This document shows positions 54,771 through 64,000 of a stretch of DNA of 64,000 bases, in pieces. The stretch is from the NCBI GenBank assembly GCA_019802505.1, contig JAFMOC010000016.1:402501-466500 (forward strand), read 5' to 3'. Each line of letters opens with the position of its first letter. Position 1 is the stretch's first letter. This DNA comes from Corydoras sp. C115 (taxonomy: Eukaryota > Chordata > Actinopteri > Siluriformes > Callichthyidae). A program made the translations under genes and the position numbers. A model generated the notes under the pieces. The model saw only the letters and a list, made by a program, of their open reading frames with translations. It was not told the DNA's origin and searched no databases.

Positions 54771-57700
54771 TGCAGTTATATCCGCTGTTACTACTTTGCT
54801 GTGAAAACACTTATCACTATTGGTGGTCTCCCAGATCCCACTACTGTGTTTGAAATAGTTTTCCAGCTGGTTAATTACTTTGTGGGAGTTTTTGCTTTCT
54901 CAATCATGATTGGTCAGGTGAGTGATCCATCAACTACACTGACATCTTTACTCTTCGTTATGTCATATTAATATTTTTTTTTTATTTTCATGAAGACCCA
55001 CCATCATTATCTAACAACATCATTATTAAATGACTGGTATTATTTACAAAATAAGTTTTATGTTATTGTGTACAGTATTGTTGTGCGTGTGTGTGTGTGT
55101 GTGGTGTGTAGATGAGAGATGTGGTGGGGGCTGCCACTGCAGGTCAGGCGTATTACAGGTCATGTGTGGACAGCACAGTGAAATATATGACCTCGTATCG
55201 AATTCCCCGTGAAGTTCAGAACAGAGTCAAGACCTGGTACGATTACACCTGGCAGTCCCAGGGCATGCTGGGTACGTAACAATCGGGATGAGTGAACAGG
55301 AATACGGATTGTGTGTTTTAAACCTGTTTAATTTAAAGCATTTTTCAGGTTTTTTATAAAATCAAGTTTTAACAACCCCTGTCTTGTGTGTGTGTGTGTG
55401 TGTGTGTGTAGATGAACAGGAGTTATTAATGCAGCTTCCTGATAAGATGCGCCTGGACATTGCTGTGGATGTAAATTACTCCATCGTTAGTAAAGTGGCT
55501 CTGTTTCAGGTAAGTCATAATTACAGGTGCGCACATGTGGCGTCACCTCTAACCCATAAACCTACATTTAAAGTAAAAGTCTTGTGCTAGAATAGTGTTC
55601 TGAATAAATGATGCTTGTTGTATTTTTGAGTGTCAGTCAGTTAACATGTCCCGTATTGAAAATCTGTAAATATGAGAGATTTGTTAAGGAGAGGTTGGCA
55701 GTCTATTGCAGGTCATATAGATACACAAACACGTTCTCACCATAAAGCAGTTTAGTATCAGAGTGAGAGAGAGCATGTGGGCACAGGGAGAACATGCCAT
55801 TTAACTGACTGAGATACAGCACTTTTGATTTGAATCATAATGTATAATTATATTTGACTTTGCGCCACGGTGGCTTAGTGGTTAGCACGTTCGCCTCTCA
55901 GCGCTAGGGATTCCCGGTTCGAATCCCCATCTGGGTGGAGTTTCCATGTTTTCTCCGTGTCTGCGTGGGTTTCCTCTGGGTTCTCCGGTTTCCTCCCACA
56001 GTCCAAAAACGTGGATCAAGTCAATTGAATTCTCAAAATTGCCCCATATAGAGTGTGTCTGTGTGAGTGAGTGTGTGCCCAGCGATGGATTGGTGCCCTG
56101 TCCTGGGTGTATCTTCCCAGTGCCCGAAACATTCTCCCCTGGATGGGCATGGGGAACCCCACCGCGACCCTAATAGAGGATAAAGCGGGAGATAATGAAT
56201 GAATGAATATTTCACTTTGGAAGCTCCACACAGAAAGGACTGTTTCGACCTCGACCCAGTGCACTAACCACTCCACCACCATACGAACATCCTAAAGCAT
56301 GGACTTTAAGCATTATAATTATAACATTTGTTATAAGGTTATTATTAGGATAATATCTAGTCCCTCCCCCACCAGACCGCACAATGCAGTCAATGCAGGA
56401 GCCTACCCCACCTGGAGGCGAAAATTCATAAGGGTACAATTTAAACCTAAGATAATCCCCAACGACAGTCCCTCCCCCACTAGACCTCACAGTTGGCACA
56501 ATGCAGTCAGTCGGGGGGAGGGGGGGTCAGGAGCCTACCCCAACCTGGTGGCGAAAATTCGTAAGGGTACAATTTAAACCTAATATCCAGCCTTTAAGTG
56601 AGTGTCTCAGCGTCTCCTCAGGTCTGTGATGGTTTGTTTCTCAGGGTTGTGACAGACAGATGATATTTGACATGTTGAAGAGACTGAAGTCTGTGGTTTA
56701 TCTTCCAGGAGATAATGTGTGTATGAAGGTGAGTATATGTATTTATCTTTATTGGGAAATAACATAATTCATCAGTTTCTTTTTGAGATGCTTAGAATGA
56801 AAGAAAAAAATGTTTAAATACAGTAAAATCATTCCAAATGTCATCAATATCAGTCCACACCAGGGATGAGACGATTAATTTTTTGCTTTTTGCAATTAAT
56901 CACGATAAATCATCATGATGACATTTATAAGCAAAATGCATATTATGCCGGTAACCAGAACTTTAGACCAAATGGCACAACTCTCACATAACGAAAAAAT
57001 ATTACTCCTGCTGCACACTTGTTTGTTTACTTTGTATTTTTTCTTTCAAATGGATATAAATATGTACTTCAAGCGACACAGATTCTTTTTTAATAAACAC
57101 ACATAAAAAATAAAGAAAATGTGCATTGTTCCTGATTATATCTAATAGACAATAATTGCACCTTCAAGATGGATAATCGTCTCATGCTCAGTGCACATCA
57201 AGATAATAGTCCTAAACAATGTTAGATATCAGTGGTTCCCCTTACCTGTGGGAATGACGCTCCTCTCTCATGAATCAGGGGGAGATCGGGAGGGAGATGT
57301 ACATCATTAAAGCTGGAGAGGTGCAGGTCGTGGGAGGTCCGGACGGAAAGACTGTGTTCGTTACTCTCAGAGCAGGATCTGTGTTTGGAGAAATCAGGTT
57401 GGGATTCTGAACATGATCTGACCTCTCCAGGGTACAGCACATGTCCAATTGTATACACACACACACTACTTCTAGCATGTTTTCGAAGTGTTGGTGGAGA
57501 ACATACAAAACTCCCACAGTTTTTTAACGTTTATGTTTTTTTTTCTTCTTTTCAGTAGAGCTGTATTCATCTACAGATTTTCGTAGTTGAATCTGTTTCG
57601 TCAGATTTTCCCTATAGTCGACTGATAGTCGAATCAGTTAAAATTTCACCACAAGATGGCGCTAAGGGCGTAGTTTTTAAAAAATATATTTTTTTCATAT

Positions 57701-58181
57701 TTTACTTGTTTTTCTAACAAAAGAAAACCTTTTTTTTTGTTTTTCTTTTTTTTTCTAGAAATTAGGATGATTTTATTTGACAAAAGGCTATATATATAAC
57801 GAAAACAAAGACATTTCATGTAAAAACTAATGCTTAGCAGCAGCCATGGGCACCCCCATGTGGTCAAAATGGTACATTCGACTATGAGGTTCATAGTCGA
57901 CTACGGTTCTCCGAATCGAATCATCGAATCAGCGAATATTGCAGCTCACCCCTACTTTTCAGTCCTAAGTGATTTTGATACTTATGTTCCGCACTCTTAA
58001 TGTAACTCATGGTTGTGTTCTCCAACAGTCTGCTGGCTGTGGGTGGAGGGAACAGACGCACAGCTAACGTGGTGGCGCATGGCTTTGCAAATCTCTTCAT
58101 CCTGGATAAGAAGGATCTCGCTGAGATTCTAGTGCACTACCCTGAGTCTCAGAAACTACTGCGCAGAAAAGCCAAGTGAAA

Positions 58182-58221
<40 letters not shown>

Positions 58222-58323
58222 ACTTGTTTGTAGAAGGACTTCAAAACAATGTACTGTATCTCATGATTCTGGTTTGTTGCTCACCCGTGAGTCCAATTTG
58301 TGTTGGTGGGAGGGTGTGTGTCT

Positions 58324-58363
<40 letters not shown>

Positions 58364-60592
58364 ATCTGTATTGTATCAATGAATTTAGGTTCATTCATTT
58401 CAAGCATATACAGTTTTTCTTTAAAACATAATGTTTCAGTTGATCCCAGATGTGTTCTGAAGTCGAGCTGTATTTGTTTGTATACTGACCAAAGAATAAT
58501 TCATACTGTTGTGTATCCTGAGATCTAAACCTTTCAGTGGATACATTCATAAGACAACTTGGAGAATCATCAACCACGGGTTTTGTCATGTACCATGGTT
58601 TTGATTTTTATAAGGCTGAGTATTTATTGATTGTGTATTCAGGAAGATGCTAACAAAAGATAAGAAGCCCCCAGAAGAGAAGGGTCCAGCTAAAGAATCG
58701 GGTCAGGTGATCCAGACACGCCCAGAAACTCCCAAGCTATTCAAAGCTGCTCTGGTGGTGGGTAAAGGAGAAACCTTCTCTAAGCTGAAGGAGACCTATC
58801 AGAGCCCCGGTGCCATGTTAACAGAGGTGAGTACAAGAGAAAAAGAAAAGAGTTGTGCTTACTTAAAATCATACAGAAATAGATGTACCTGTAATCTGAT
58901 CTGTGATCAGTTATCAGTCTGGTCTTGACATGCACCTTGTAATTAAGTCGGGGGTTAAATAATTTTCTCTAGTGTATTGATATACCTTTTATATAAAGTG
59001 AGAAAAATCAGATGTAATACATTGGGAAAGGAAAAGACAAGTGATAAAAAACCCAACCCCAAATTATGATCCTAAAGGAACACAGTTTGGGAGTCCAAAA
59101 AAAACCCACTTTAAGCAAAGCACATATATAACAGCATACACGGACATGTTCACAGTTTTGGAACCGGCTGCCACTTGGCAGCGCTCAGGCCCACGGACCA
59201 GGACAGTAAGCCGTGAAGGCGTGAGTGGTGGGGGGTGGAGAGTCTCTGTTTTCAGTTCTCTGATGTCACAGCGACACAGCATTTGTCCTTAGAACAGTTT
59301 TAGGTATCAGCACTCTGTAGCACCGGTTCTGGGGGAGGTTTCGCCATCATCAACTCTCCCCTGATGGCTTAGCTCTGATAACACAGGGCTGAATCAGCAA
59401 AATAAGACTTAATGTGAATCTCTCAGTCTCAGTCTGGTCTCAGTCTCAGTTTCCAACCTCGTTTGCAGCGCTGAAAGCTTCTCCAAGTGGTTTCTGTGTT
59501 GCAATTAAAAGTCACAGTCTGAGTTCCAACGGCTCTGCCCATCAAATCAGTCATATTGGGCTTGAAAGGACACTGAACAGTTGACCAAACACTTCAAATT
59601 TCCTGATATACCAGGGCAACGCCTAATCCAATCAGCAGAATCCCCATATGTCTTCAACAAAAAATGGAGTCAGACACATGACACGCCAATTCCCCCAAGT
59701 GCCCATCGTATATCCAGCTGAAAACGTTCTATCAGGACAGGTGGGTTTCCCGAACCCCAGTTTCTCGCTGAGATAGTGTCAATAGCATTGATAGACCATT
59801 TAATCCATTCCATATATTTTCTTTTTTATGTATGTAGTGAACATGTGTAGTGAATTAAAACTGTTTTAACTAATGTGCATTTGGGAAGAAAACTATATAT
59901 TCATTCATTCATTATCTCCCGCTTTATCCTCTATTAGGGTCGCGGTGGGGTTCCCCATGCCCATCCAGGGGAGAACGTCTCGGGCGCTGGGCAGATAGAC
60001 CCAGGACAGGGCGCCAATCCATCGCTGGGCACACACTCACTCACACAAACACACTCTATATGGGGCAATTTTGAGAATTCAATTGACTTGATCCATGTTT
60101 TTGGACTGTGGGAGGAAACCGGAGAACCCGGAGGAAACCCACGCAGACACGGGGAGAACATGGAAACTCCACCCAGATGGGGATTCGAACCGGGAATCCC
60201 TAGTGCTGAGAGGAGAACATGCTAACCACTAAGCCACCGTGCCGCCGTTAACTATATAGTAATAATCTAATAAAAATGTATATACAATATTATAATAATA
60301 ATAATAAACTTTGTTCGTTTCGATGTTTTAGCCCTCCACCGGCTTCTCCACTACAGGTGCACCCATCCCCCCTCCGTCACCCGTTCACCGCCGCTCACCC
60401 ATCCCATGCCCACTGCAGCAGGATGATAACGACACGGTGGCAAAGAGCACAGACAGCACAGTGATCATCCGCATGACCCCACGACGTCATGGAGAAGAGA
60501 TCCTGAGTGTGGAAGTGTGTGAGGGTGAGGAGATGGATGAGAAAGAGGAGGAACGCGTGGAGAAGAGTGAGGAGCGAAAGAAGAAAGATTAA
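42316..60592 (+). CDS. cngb1: cngb1, rod cyclic nucleotide-gated channel beta-1 subunit (with GARP region)
   Basis: Beta subunit of the cGMP-gated cation channel of rod outer segments (and of olfactory cilia as a shorter form). Exons, all in phase: 42315-42399, 42530-42569, 42697-42748, 42915-43008, 43312-43337, 43483-43497, 44197-44293, 44440-44478, 44794-44821, 44901-44958, 45136-45254, 45361-45403, 45926-45943, 46054-46120, 46199-46223, 47514-47850, 48951-49100, 49174-49212, 49396-49452, 50182-50431, 50538-50568, 50808-50931, 51782-51799, 51891-51968, 52451-52605, 52863-53072, 53446-53654, 53897-53947, 54030-54116, 54305-54369, 54497-54619, 54776-54917, 55112-55271, 55412-55509, 56645-56728, 57279-57397, 58029-58175, 58643-58826, 60332-60592. 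The coding sum is 3984 nt, 1327 aa (human 1251). An untranslated exon must precede 42315 (acceptor TGCTACAG). The exon 7 donor is weak; 44311 is an equally in-frame alternative. The small GARP exons are less certain than the channel exons. Confidence 0.95.
43897..44102 (+). mobile_element. Family B SINE in cngb1 intron 6
   Basis: Same organisation as the copy at 39311 (GGCATGGTAGTTCAGTGG head, identical tail). It ends 95 bp before the exon 7 acceptor. Confidence 0.85.
44543..44750 (+). mobile_element. Family A SINE, 3' portion missing, cngb1 intron 8
   Basis: Head and centre are present, with a short deletion before the B box. The sequence stops after AGAGTGTGTCTG. Confidence 0.85.
45441..45787 (-). 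mobile_element. Family A SINE in cngb1 intron 12
   Basis: Diverged copy with a poly-G run in the tail and the B-box region partly deleted. Confidence 0.88.
46874..47125 (+). other. cngb1: Candidate alternative terminal exon of cngb1 (short GARP isoform)
   Basis: Acceptor CTGTTCCAG|GG at 46873/46874 joins exon 15 in frame to give REKVMRAP and a TGA at 46897-46899. AATAAA follows at 47120-47125, before the next channel exon at 47514. The predicted product is 276 aa: five GARP repeats plus eight unique residues. Mammalian GARP2 (about 299 aa) is made in the same way, from the start of CNGB1 with a short unique tail. This is inference from splice sites; no transcript was seen. Confidence 0.55.
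47289..47329 (+). repeat. (CA)n microsatellite
   Basis: About 19 CA units between the alternative GARP end and cngb1 exon 16. Confidence 0.95.
47903..48253 (+). mobile_element. Family A SINE, first of a tandem triplet
   Basis: Full-length unit of a head-to-tail array in cngb1 intron 16, preceded by TTCAATGGA. Confidence 0.92.
48264..48574 (+). mobile_element. Family A SINE, second of a tandem triplet (B box deleted)
   Basis: Lacks the ~40 bp from CGCTAGGG to GTGGAG, so it has no B box. Almost identical to the following unit. Confidence 0.92.
48583..48895 (+). mobile_element. Family A SINE, third of a tandem triplet (B box deleted)
   Basis: Shares the exact deletion of the second unit, which implies duplication of that unit. 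It is followed by TTCAATGGA, matching the left flank of the array. Confidence 0.92.
50608..50646 (-). mobile_element. Family A SINE tail scrap
   Basis: About 39 bp matching the terminal (AATG)n plus GATTAAGCAGAAG, in cngb1 intron 21. Confidence 0.6.
52098..52330 (+). repeat. Dispersed teleost repeat with (CAAGT)n start
   Basis: (TCAAG)n, then TTATTTATATAGCGCTTTTT, CAAAGCAGCTTTACAGAA, AAGAAACCTTGGGAGGACCA and CTCATCCTCCTTGAGCGGCC. I recognise this combination as an interspersed repeat frequent in ray-finned fish. It lies in cngb1 intron 24, about 120 bp before exon 25. Confidence 0.7.
52863..55509 (+). other. cngb1: cngb1 transmembrane core S1-S6, pore and C-linker
   Basis: A polyproline stretch (exon 26) leads into S1 DMIYVVWLFFVMCAW, S2/S3 DYLCDTIYILDI, the S4 region FPRLLKYMAFFEF, S5 VIRTSAYLLYSLHCNACLFYW, the pore FAVKTLITIGGLPDP and S6 FVGVFAFSIMIGQMRDVVGA. 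GGLPDP in place of ETPPP marks a B-type subunit. The C-linker follows (KYMTSYRIPREVQNRVKTWY, LLMQLPDKMRLDIAVDVNY). Confidence 0.93.
54691..54769 (+). repeat. (TG)n tract at cngb1 exon 32 acceptor
   Basis: About 39 TG units end six bases before the ATGCAG acceptor. Confidence 0.95.
55863..56206 (+). mobile_element. Family A SINE in cngb1 intron 34
   Basis: Near full length. The flanks TATTTGACTTTG and TATTTCACTTTG are a TSD with one mismatch. Confidence 0.9.
56350..56588 (+). repeat. Tandem duplication of a ~100-140 bp unit
   Basis: Two successive units share TCCCTCCCCCAC, CACAATGCAGTCA, GGAGCCTACCCCA, GGCGAAAATTC and AAGGGTACAATTTAAACCTA. It lies in cngb1 intron 34; origin unknown. Confidence 0.8.
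56645..58175 (+). other. cngb1: cngb1 cyclic nucleotide-binding domain
   Basis: Exons 35-37, about residues 1064-1180. GEIGREMYIIKAGEVQVVGG forms the beta-roll, [20 protein letters not shown] is the phosphate-binding cassette with FGE and RRTA, and LFILDKKDLAEILVHYPESQ is the C-helix region. The intron between exons 36 and 37 contains a hAT-like element. Confidence 0.93.
57556..57954 (-). mobile_element. hAT-like non-autonomous element, copy 3 (cngb1 intron 36)
   Basis: 399 bp in reverse orientation, TSD CTTTTCAG at 57548-57555 and 57955-57962. The end with TAGAGCTG is mutated relative to TAGGGGTG. It sits 74 bp before the exon 37 acceptor. Confidence 0.87.
58181..58361 (+). repeat. (CA)n and (TG)n tracts in cngb1 intron 37
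   Basis: CA at 58181-58215 and TG at 58316-58361. Being complementary, they could pair in the RNA. Confidence 0.9.
59013..59180 (+). repeat. Unnamed dispersed repeat, copy 2
   Basis: Partner of 13268-13490, sharing TGTAATACATTGGGAAA, GATCCTAAAG, GCACATATA and ACACGGACATGTTCACAG. Lies in cngb1 intron 38. Confidence 0.55.
59901..60249 (-). mobile_element. Family A SINE in cngb1 intron 38
   Basis: AACTATATA flanks both sides (59891-59899 and 60250-60258). It ends about 85 bp before the last cngb1 exon. Confidence 0.9.
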
Positions 60593-60655
60593 CGAGACAG
60601 AAAAGAGAATGGTCTCAGGATTAACAGGATATGATGCGTCACAGCAGCATTACTT

Positions 60656-60661
60656 AATAAA
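60656..60661 (+). terminator. cngb1: cngb1 polyadenylation signal AATAAA
   Basis: AATAAA 64 bp after the cngb1 stop codon, in TACTTAATAAAGCATTC. Confidence 0.65.
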
Positions 60662-60813
60662 GCATTCATTGTTATTAAGTATTTTATTATTAACAAAGAT
60701 TAAATTTAATTAGCTACAGTATCTTTGGCATCCTTTGTAATTTAATAGTCCTCATGTACACTGTGTAGACAAATGTTTGTAGATGTCTGATGATGAAATT
60801 GTTTAGGGAAATC

Positions 60814-61145
60814 TTTCGCTTTATCCTCTATTAGGGTTGTAGAGGGGTTCCCCATGCCCATCCAGGAGAGAACGTCTCGGGCGCTGAGCAGATAGACCCA
60901 GGACAGGGCGCCAATCCATCGCTGGGCACACACTCTCTCACACATACACACTCTATATGGGGCAATTTGGAGAACTCAATTGACTTGCTCCATGTTTTTG
61001 GACTGTGGGAGGAAACCGGAGAACCCGGAGGAAACCCACGCGGACACGGGGAGAACATGGAAACTCCACCCAGATGGGGATTCGAACCGGGAATCCCTAG
61101 TGCTGAGAGGAGAACGTGCTAACCACTAAGCCACCGTGCTGTCCG
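60814..61145 (-). mobile_element. Family A SINE downstream of cngb1
   Basis: The tail is truncated (no AATG repeats). The rest is complete to the head. Confidence 0.88.
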
Positions 61146-61510
61146 GAACCGAATTCCTCATGTGTGAAATAAAGTGAACACAGAAATGCATGCACATAAA
61201 TAGACACTCTTTTCATCACACGCCCCAAAAGCCCTTTATTTTGGAATGGTATGTCCAGCAAGTTCATGGATGCTCCAGATGATTAGTGAATGTTTGAGAA
61301 AAAGAAACAGGAAGAGCATTGTTGATTTTACCCTGTACATGGCTGGAAACAGGAAGTGAGAAAGAGCGGGAATTTGAGGAACAATAGTGAACAGAGTTCA
61401 TTCAGTGGACGGAAACGTTCTGATTACAGTTTATTAGTAAAAACAGTGGCTTTGTGTTTCTACAGTAAGCTCACACTGACCTGATTATCAGTGACTGAAT
61501 AATGTTGCAG

Positions 61511-62009
61511 GGCGGCACGGTGGCTTAGTGGTTAGCACGTTCGCCTCTCAGCGCTAGTCCGCGTGGGTTTCCTCTGGGTTCTCTGGTTTCCTCCCACAGT
61601 CCAAAAACATGGAGCAAGTCAATTGAGTTCTCCAAATTGCCCCATATAGAGTGTGTATGCGTGAGAGAGTGTGTGCCCAGTGATAGATTGACGCCCTGTC
61701 CTGGGTGTATCTGCTCAGCGCCCGAGACGTTCTCTCCTGGATGGGCATGGGGAACCCCCCTACAACCCTAATATAGGATAAAGCAAAAGATTTCCTCCCA
61801 CAGTCCAAAAACATGGATCAAGTCAATTGAATTCTCCAAATTGCCCCATATAGAGTGTGTCTGTGTGAGTGAGTGTGTGCCCAGTGATGGATTGGCGTCC
61901 TGTCCTGGGTGTATCTGCCCAGCACCCGAGACGTCCTCCCCTGGATGGGCATGGGGAACCCCACCACGACCCTAATAGAGGATAAAGCGGGAGATGATGA
62001 ATGAATGAA
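61511..62009 (+). mobile_element. Composite family A SINE, one and a half units
   Basis: A unit lacking its B-box region runs to about 61790 and is fused to a second centre-plus-tail segment ending at 62009. The outer flanks AATAATGTTGCA and AATAATGCTGCA suggest one insertion. Confidence 0.88.
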
Positions 62010-62412
62010 TAATGCTGCATTTAGATCAGCTCCATTCTAAAACCTGTTGCAACAACAGACTGCAGAACTGAAGGTACATCACACCAAAATCACACAAGTC
62101 TTTCAAATATTTTATGCATGATTATCTATTAATGCTTCCTTAAGACTTTGTGGATTAAATTTTTATGAACATTACTATTACATCTCCTAAACTTGCTGTA
62201 ATATTAAAGTATCTCAGAGTTTCACTGTATTGCTCCTATCCTTCCCTAAATGTTCAAAGGAGAATATTTCTAAATTAGTCTGAGCTAATATTTAAATAAA
62301 GTGTAACATCCATGTTCTGAGATGAATCTGTAGCTATTTTTATTAACTCTTCCTGTGTGTTCTATGTACATTTATGTTGGTTTAATTTATTTATATTAAT
62401 ATAGAACGAGTG

Positions 62413-62760
62413 GGGCGGCACAGTGGCTTAGTGGTTAGCATGTTCTCCTCTCAGCGCTTGGGATTCCTGGTTCGAATCCCAATCTGGGTGGAATTTCAAT
62501 GTTCTCCCTGTGTCTATGTGGGTTTCCTTAGGGTTCTCTGGTTTCCTCCCAAAGTCCAAAAACATGGATTAAGGTAAATTAAATTCTCAAAATTGCCCCA
62601 TATAGAGTGTGTGTGAGTGAGAGAGTGTGTGCCCAGTGATAGATTGGCGCCCTGTCCTGGGTGTATCTGCCCAGCGCCCAAGACATTCTCCCCTGGATGG
62701 GCATGGGGAACCCCACCGCGACCTTAATAGAGGATAAAGCGGGAGATAATGGATGGATGG
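62413..62760 (+). mobile_element. Family A SINE with 12-bp TSD
   Basis: ATAGAACGAGTG lies exactly at 62401-62412 and 62761-62772. The body is slightly more diverged than most copies. Confidence 0.93.
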
Positions 62761-62890
62761 ATAGAACGAGTGTAAAAAAAATGAGGATGGCTTGAATCAG
62801 ACTGGTGAATAAATGATAATAATCCTGAGATTTAGCTGTTGATTCCTTTAAATATTGATCTACAATATAGATGAAAAAATAATATAAATG

Positions 62891-63403
62891 GGCAGCATGG
62901 TGGCTTAGTGGTTAGCATGTTCTCCTCTCAGCACTAGGGATTCCCGGTTCGAATCCCCATTTGGGTGGAGTTTCCATGTTCTCCCTGTGTCCGCGTGGGT
63001 TTCCTCCGGGTTCTCAGGTTTCCTCCCACAGTCCAAAAACATGGATCAAGTCAATTGAGTTCTCAAAATTGCCCCATATAGAGTGTGTCTGTGTGAGTGA
63101 GTGTGTGCCCAGCGATGGATTGGCGCCCTGTCCTGGGTCTATCTGCCCAGCGCCCGAGACGTTCTCCCCTGGATGGGCATGGGGAACCCCACCGCGACCC
63201 TAATAGAGGATAAAGCGGGAGACAATGAATGAATGAAAATTGCCCCATATAGAGTGTGTCTGTGTGAGTGAGTGTGTGCCCAGCGATGGATTGGCGCCCT
63301 GTCCTGGGTGTATCTGCCCAGCGCCCGAGACGTTCTCCCCTGGATGGGCATGGGGAACCCCACCGCGACCCTAATAGAGGATAAAGCGGGAGATAATGAA
63401 TGA
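62891..63403 (+). mobile_element. Composite family A SINE with duplicated tail and 20-bp TSD
   Basis: A full unit to about 63238 continues into a second tail starting at ATTGCCCCATATAG. Exact 20-bp repeats flank the whole structure at 62871-62890 and 63404-63423. Confidence 0.92.
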
Positions 63404-63599
63404 ATGAAAAAATAATATAAATGATTTAGTGTGTTTCTTGATTTATTGTCTCTGTTACGTTTCAGGATAAATATTTCTATAATACAGGAGGCAGGTTTTA
63501 ATCGTAACTTGTACAAAAGTAAAGTACATTTAAACCGATGTCTTTAGAACTTCGTAAGGATCAAGTCAAAATTCGTAAGGATCAAGTCTCACTTGATTC

Positions 63600-63905
63600 T
63601 GAACCGTCAGGGGTTTGAGACACGGCCGGGTTCAGAGCGCAGCTCGGAAAGCGTGACGTCACAGCGGGTGGTCAGCTGTGCGCGTTCCCGGCTTCATTTT
63701 TCCGGCGAAGTGGAAAAACTCAGGACACTACCTGAGTTTCAGAGACTTATTTTTCTGGAAATCAACTTAAATATTTTAGTAGCGGAATTTCGAGGTTCTA
63801 CAATTCTGTACATCAAAGATCAGCAGTGGAACTAACGAGCGCAGAGGAACCCGCCGCGTCTTGGGGATAAATCCTGAGAAGTTCTGCGTTCTGCTGAAAG
63901 CGTAA
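63600..63905 (+). promoter_or_regulatory. GC-rich promoter and putative first exon of an unidentified gene
   Basis: CpG density rises sharply (TGACGTCA CRE-type palindrome at 63653-63660, TTCCGGCGAAG, GAACCCGCCGCGTCTTGG). AAAGC|GTAAGTCAG at 63901 is a strong splice donor. No convincing coding frame is present, so this looks like a 5'UTR exon of a plus-strand gene continuing past 64000. The gene cannot be named. Confidence 0.45.
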
Positions 63906-64000
63906 GTCAGTTTCCTCTCTGAGCGCCGCGTGCGTGCTGTTTATCACATTGTTTATTAGTATTATTATTATTGTAAATTCTGATTTGTGTTTGAGTTATT

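Larger units (their letters stand above)
58827..60331. other. cngb1: cngb1 intron 38
   Basis: 1.5 kb with dispersed repeat copy 2 and a SINE. 59181-59800 is unlike its neighbours in composition (more GC) and may be old transposon sequence, but I cannot name it. Confidence 0.5.
58643..60592 (+). other. cngb1: cngb1 C-terminal tail
   Basis: Exons 38-39. ETPKLFKAAL matches human GTPKLFNAAL and GEEILSVEV matches human GEQILSVKM near the C-terminus. The end is a Glu/Lys-rich run absent from human. The stop is TAA at 60590-60592. Confidence 0.9.

Overview
This window is vertebrate nuclear DNA. Its genes are split by GT-AG introns, it is dense in (TG/CA)n microsatellites, and it carries many tRNA-derived SINEs plus Tc1-like and hAT-like DNA transposons. 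The SINE and Tc1 families and the gene complement point to a teleost fish. An otophysan such as a catfish is my guess from the SINE type, not a demonstrated identification.

Layout, left to right. (1) 1338-6779, plus strand: most of acadl, mitochondrial long-chain acyl-CoA dehydrogenase (ten exons; the first exon is not identified). Its last codons carry an apparent one-base frameshift. (2) 8827-16948, minus strand: tnfaip8l3, a TIPE-family phospholipid-transfer protein in two coding exons around a 7.5 kb intron full of transposon debris. (3) 17.3-22.3 kb: intergenic, with an internally deleted Tc1-like element and a 10-bp minisatellite. (4) 22324-30941, plus strand: leo1, a subunit of the PAF1 transcription-elongation complex, complete in 12 exons (627 aa). 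(5) 35895-37010, plus strand: a single-coding-exon inward-rectifier K+ channel of the Kir1.1/ROMK (kcnj1) type, with a TATA-like box and an upstream 5'UTR exon. (6) 42316-60592, plus strand: cngb1, the rod cyclic-nucleotide-gated channel beta subunit. I could join 39 coding exons in frame to give 1327 aa. (7) 63.6-63.9 kb: a GC-rich stretch that looks like the promoter and first exon of a further gene running out of the window.

The genes do not form a pathway. tnfaip8l3 and leo1 lie fairly near each other in human too (15q21), which fits old synteny; the rest are independent neighbours.

Repeats dominate the non-coding DNA. There are about 27 copies or fragments of one ~350-bp tRNA-headed SINE, many with intact target-site duplications (TSDs), and two copies of a second tRNA-derived SINE. 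There are three copies of a ~400-bp hAT-like non-autonomous element, each with a perfect 8-bp TSD, and two Tc1-like relics, one of them split by a hAT-like copy.

The most interesting signals are in cngb1. Its GARP half has five exon-encoded W...PQP repeats. An alternative terminal exon with its own stop and AATAAA would give a 276-aa soluble GARP2-like protein. Nothing here looks like a wholly new molecular system.
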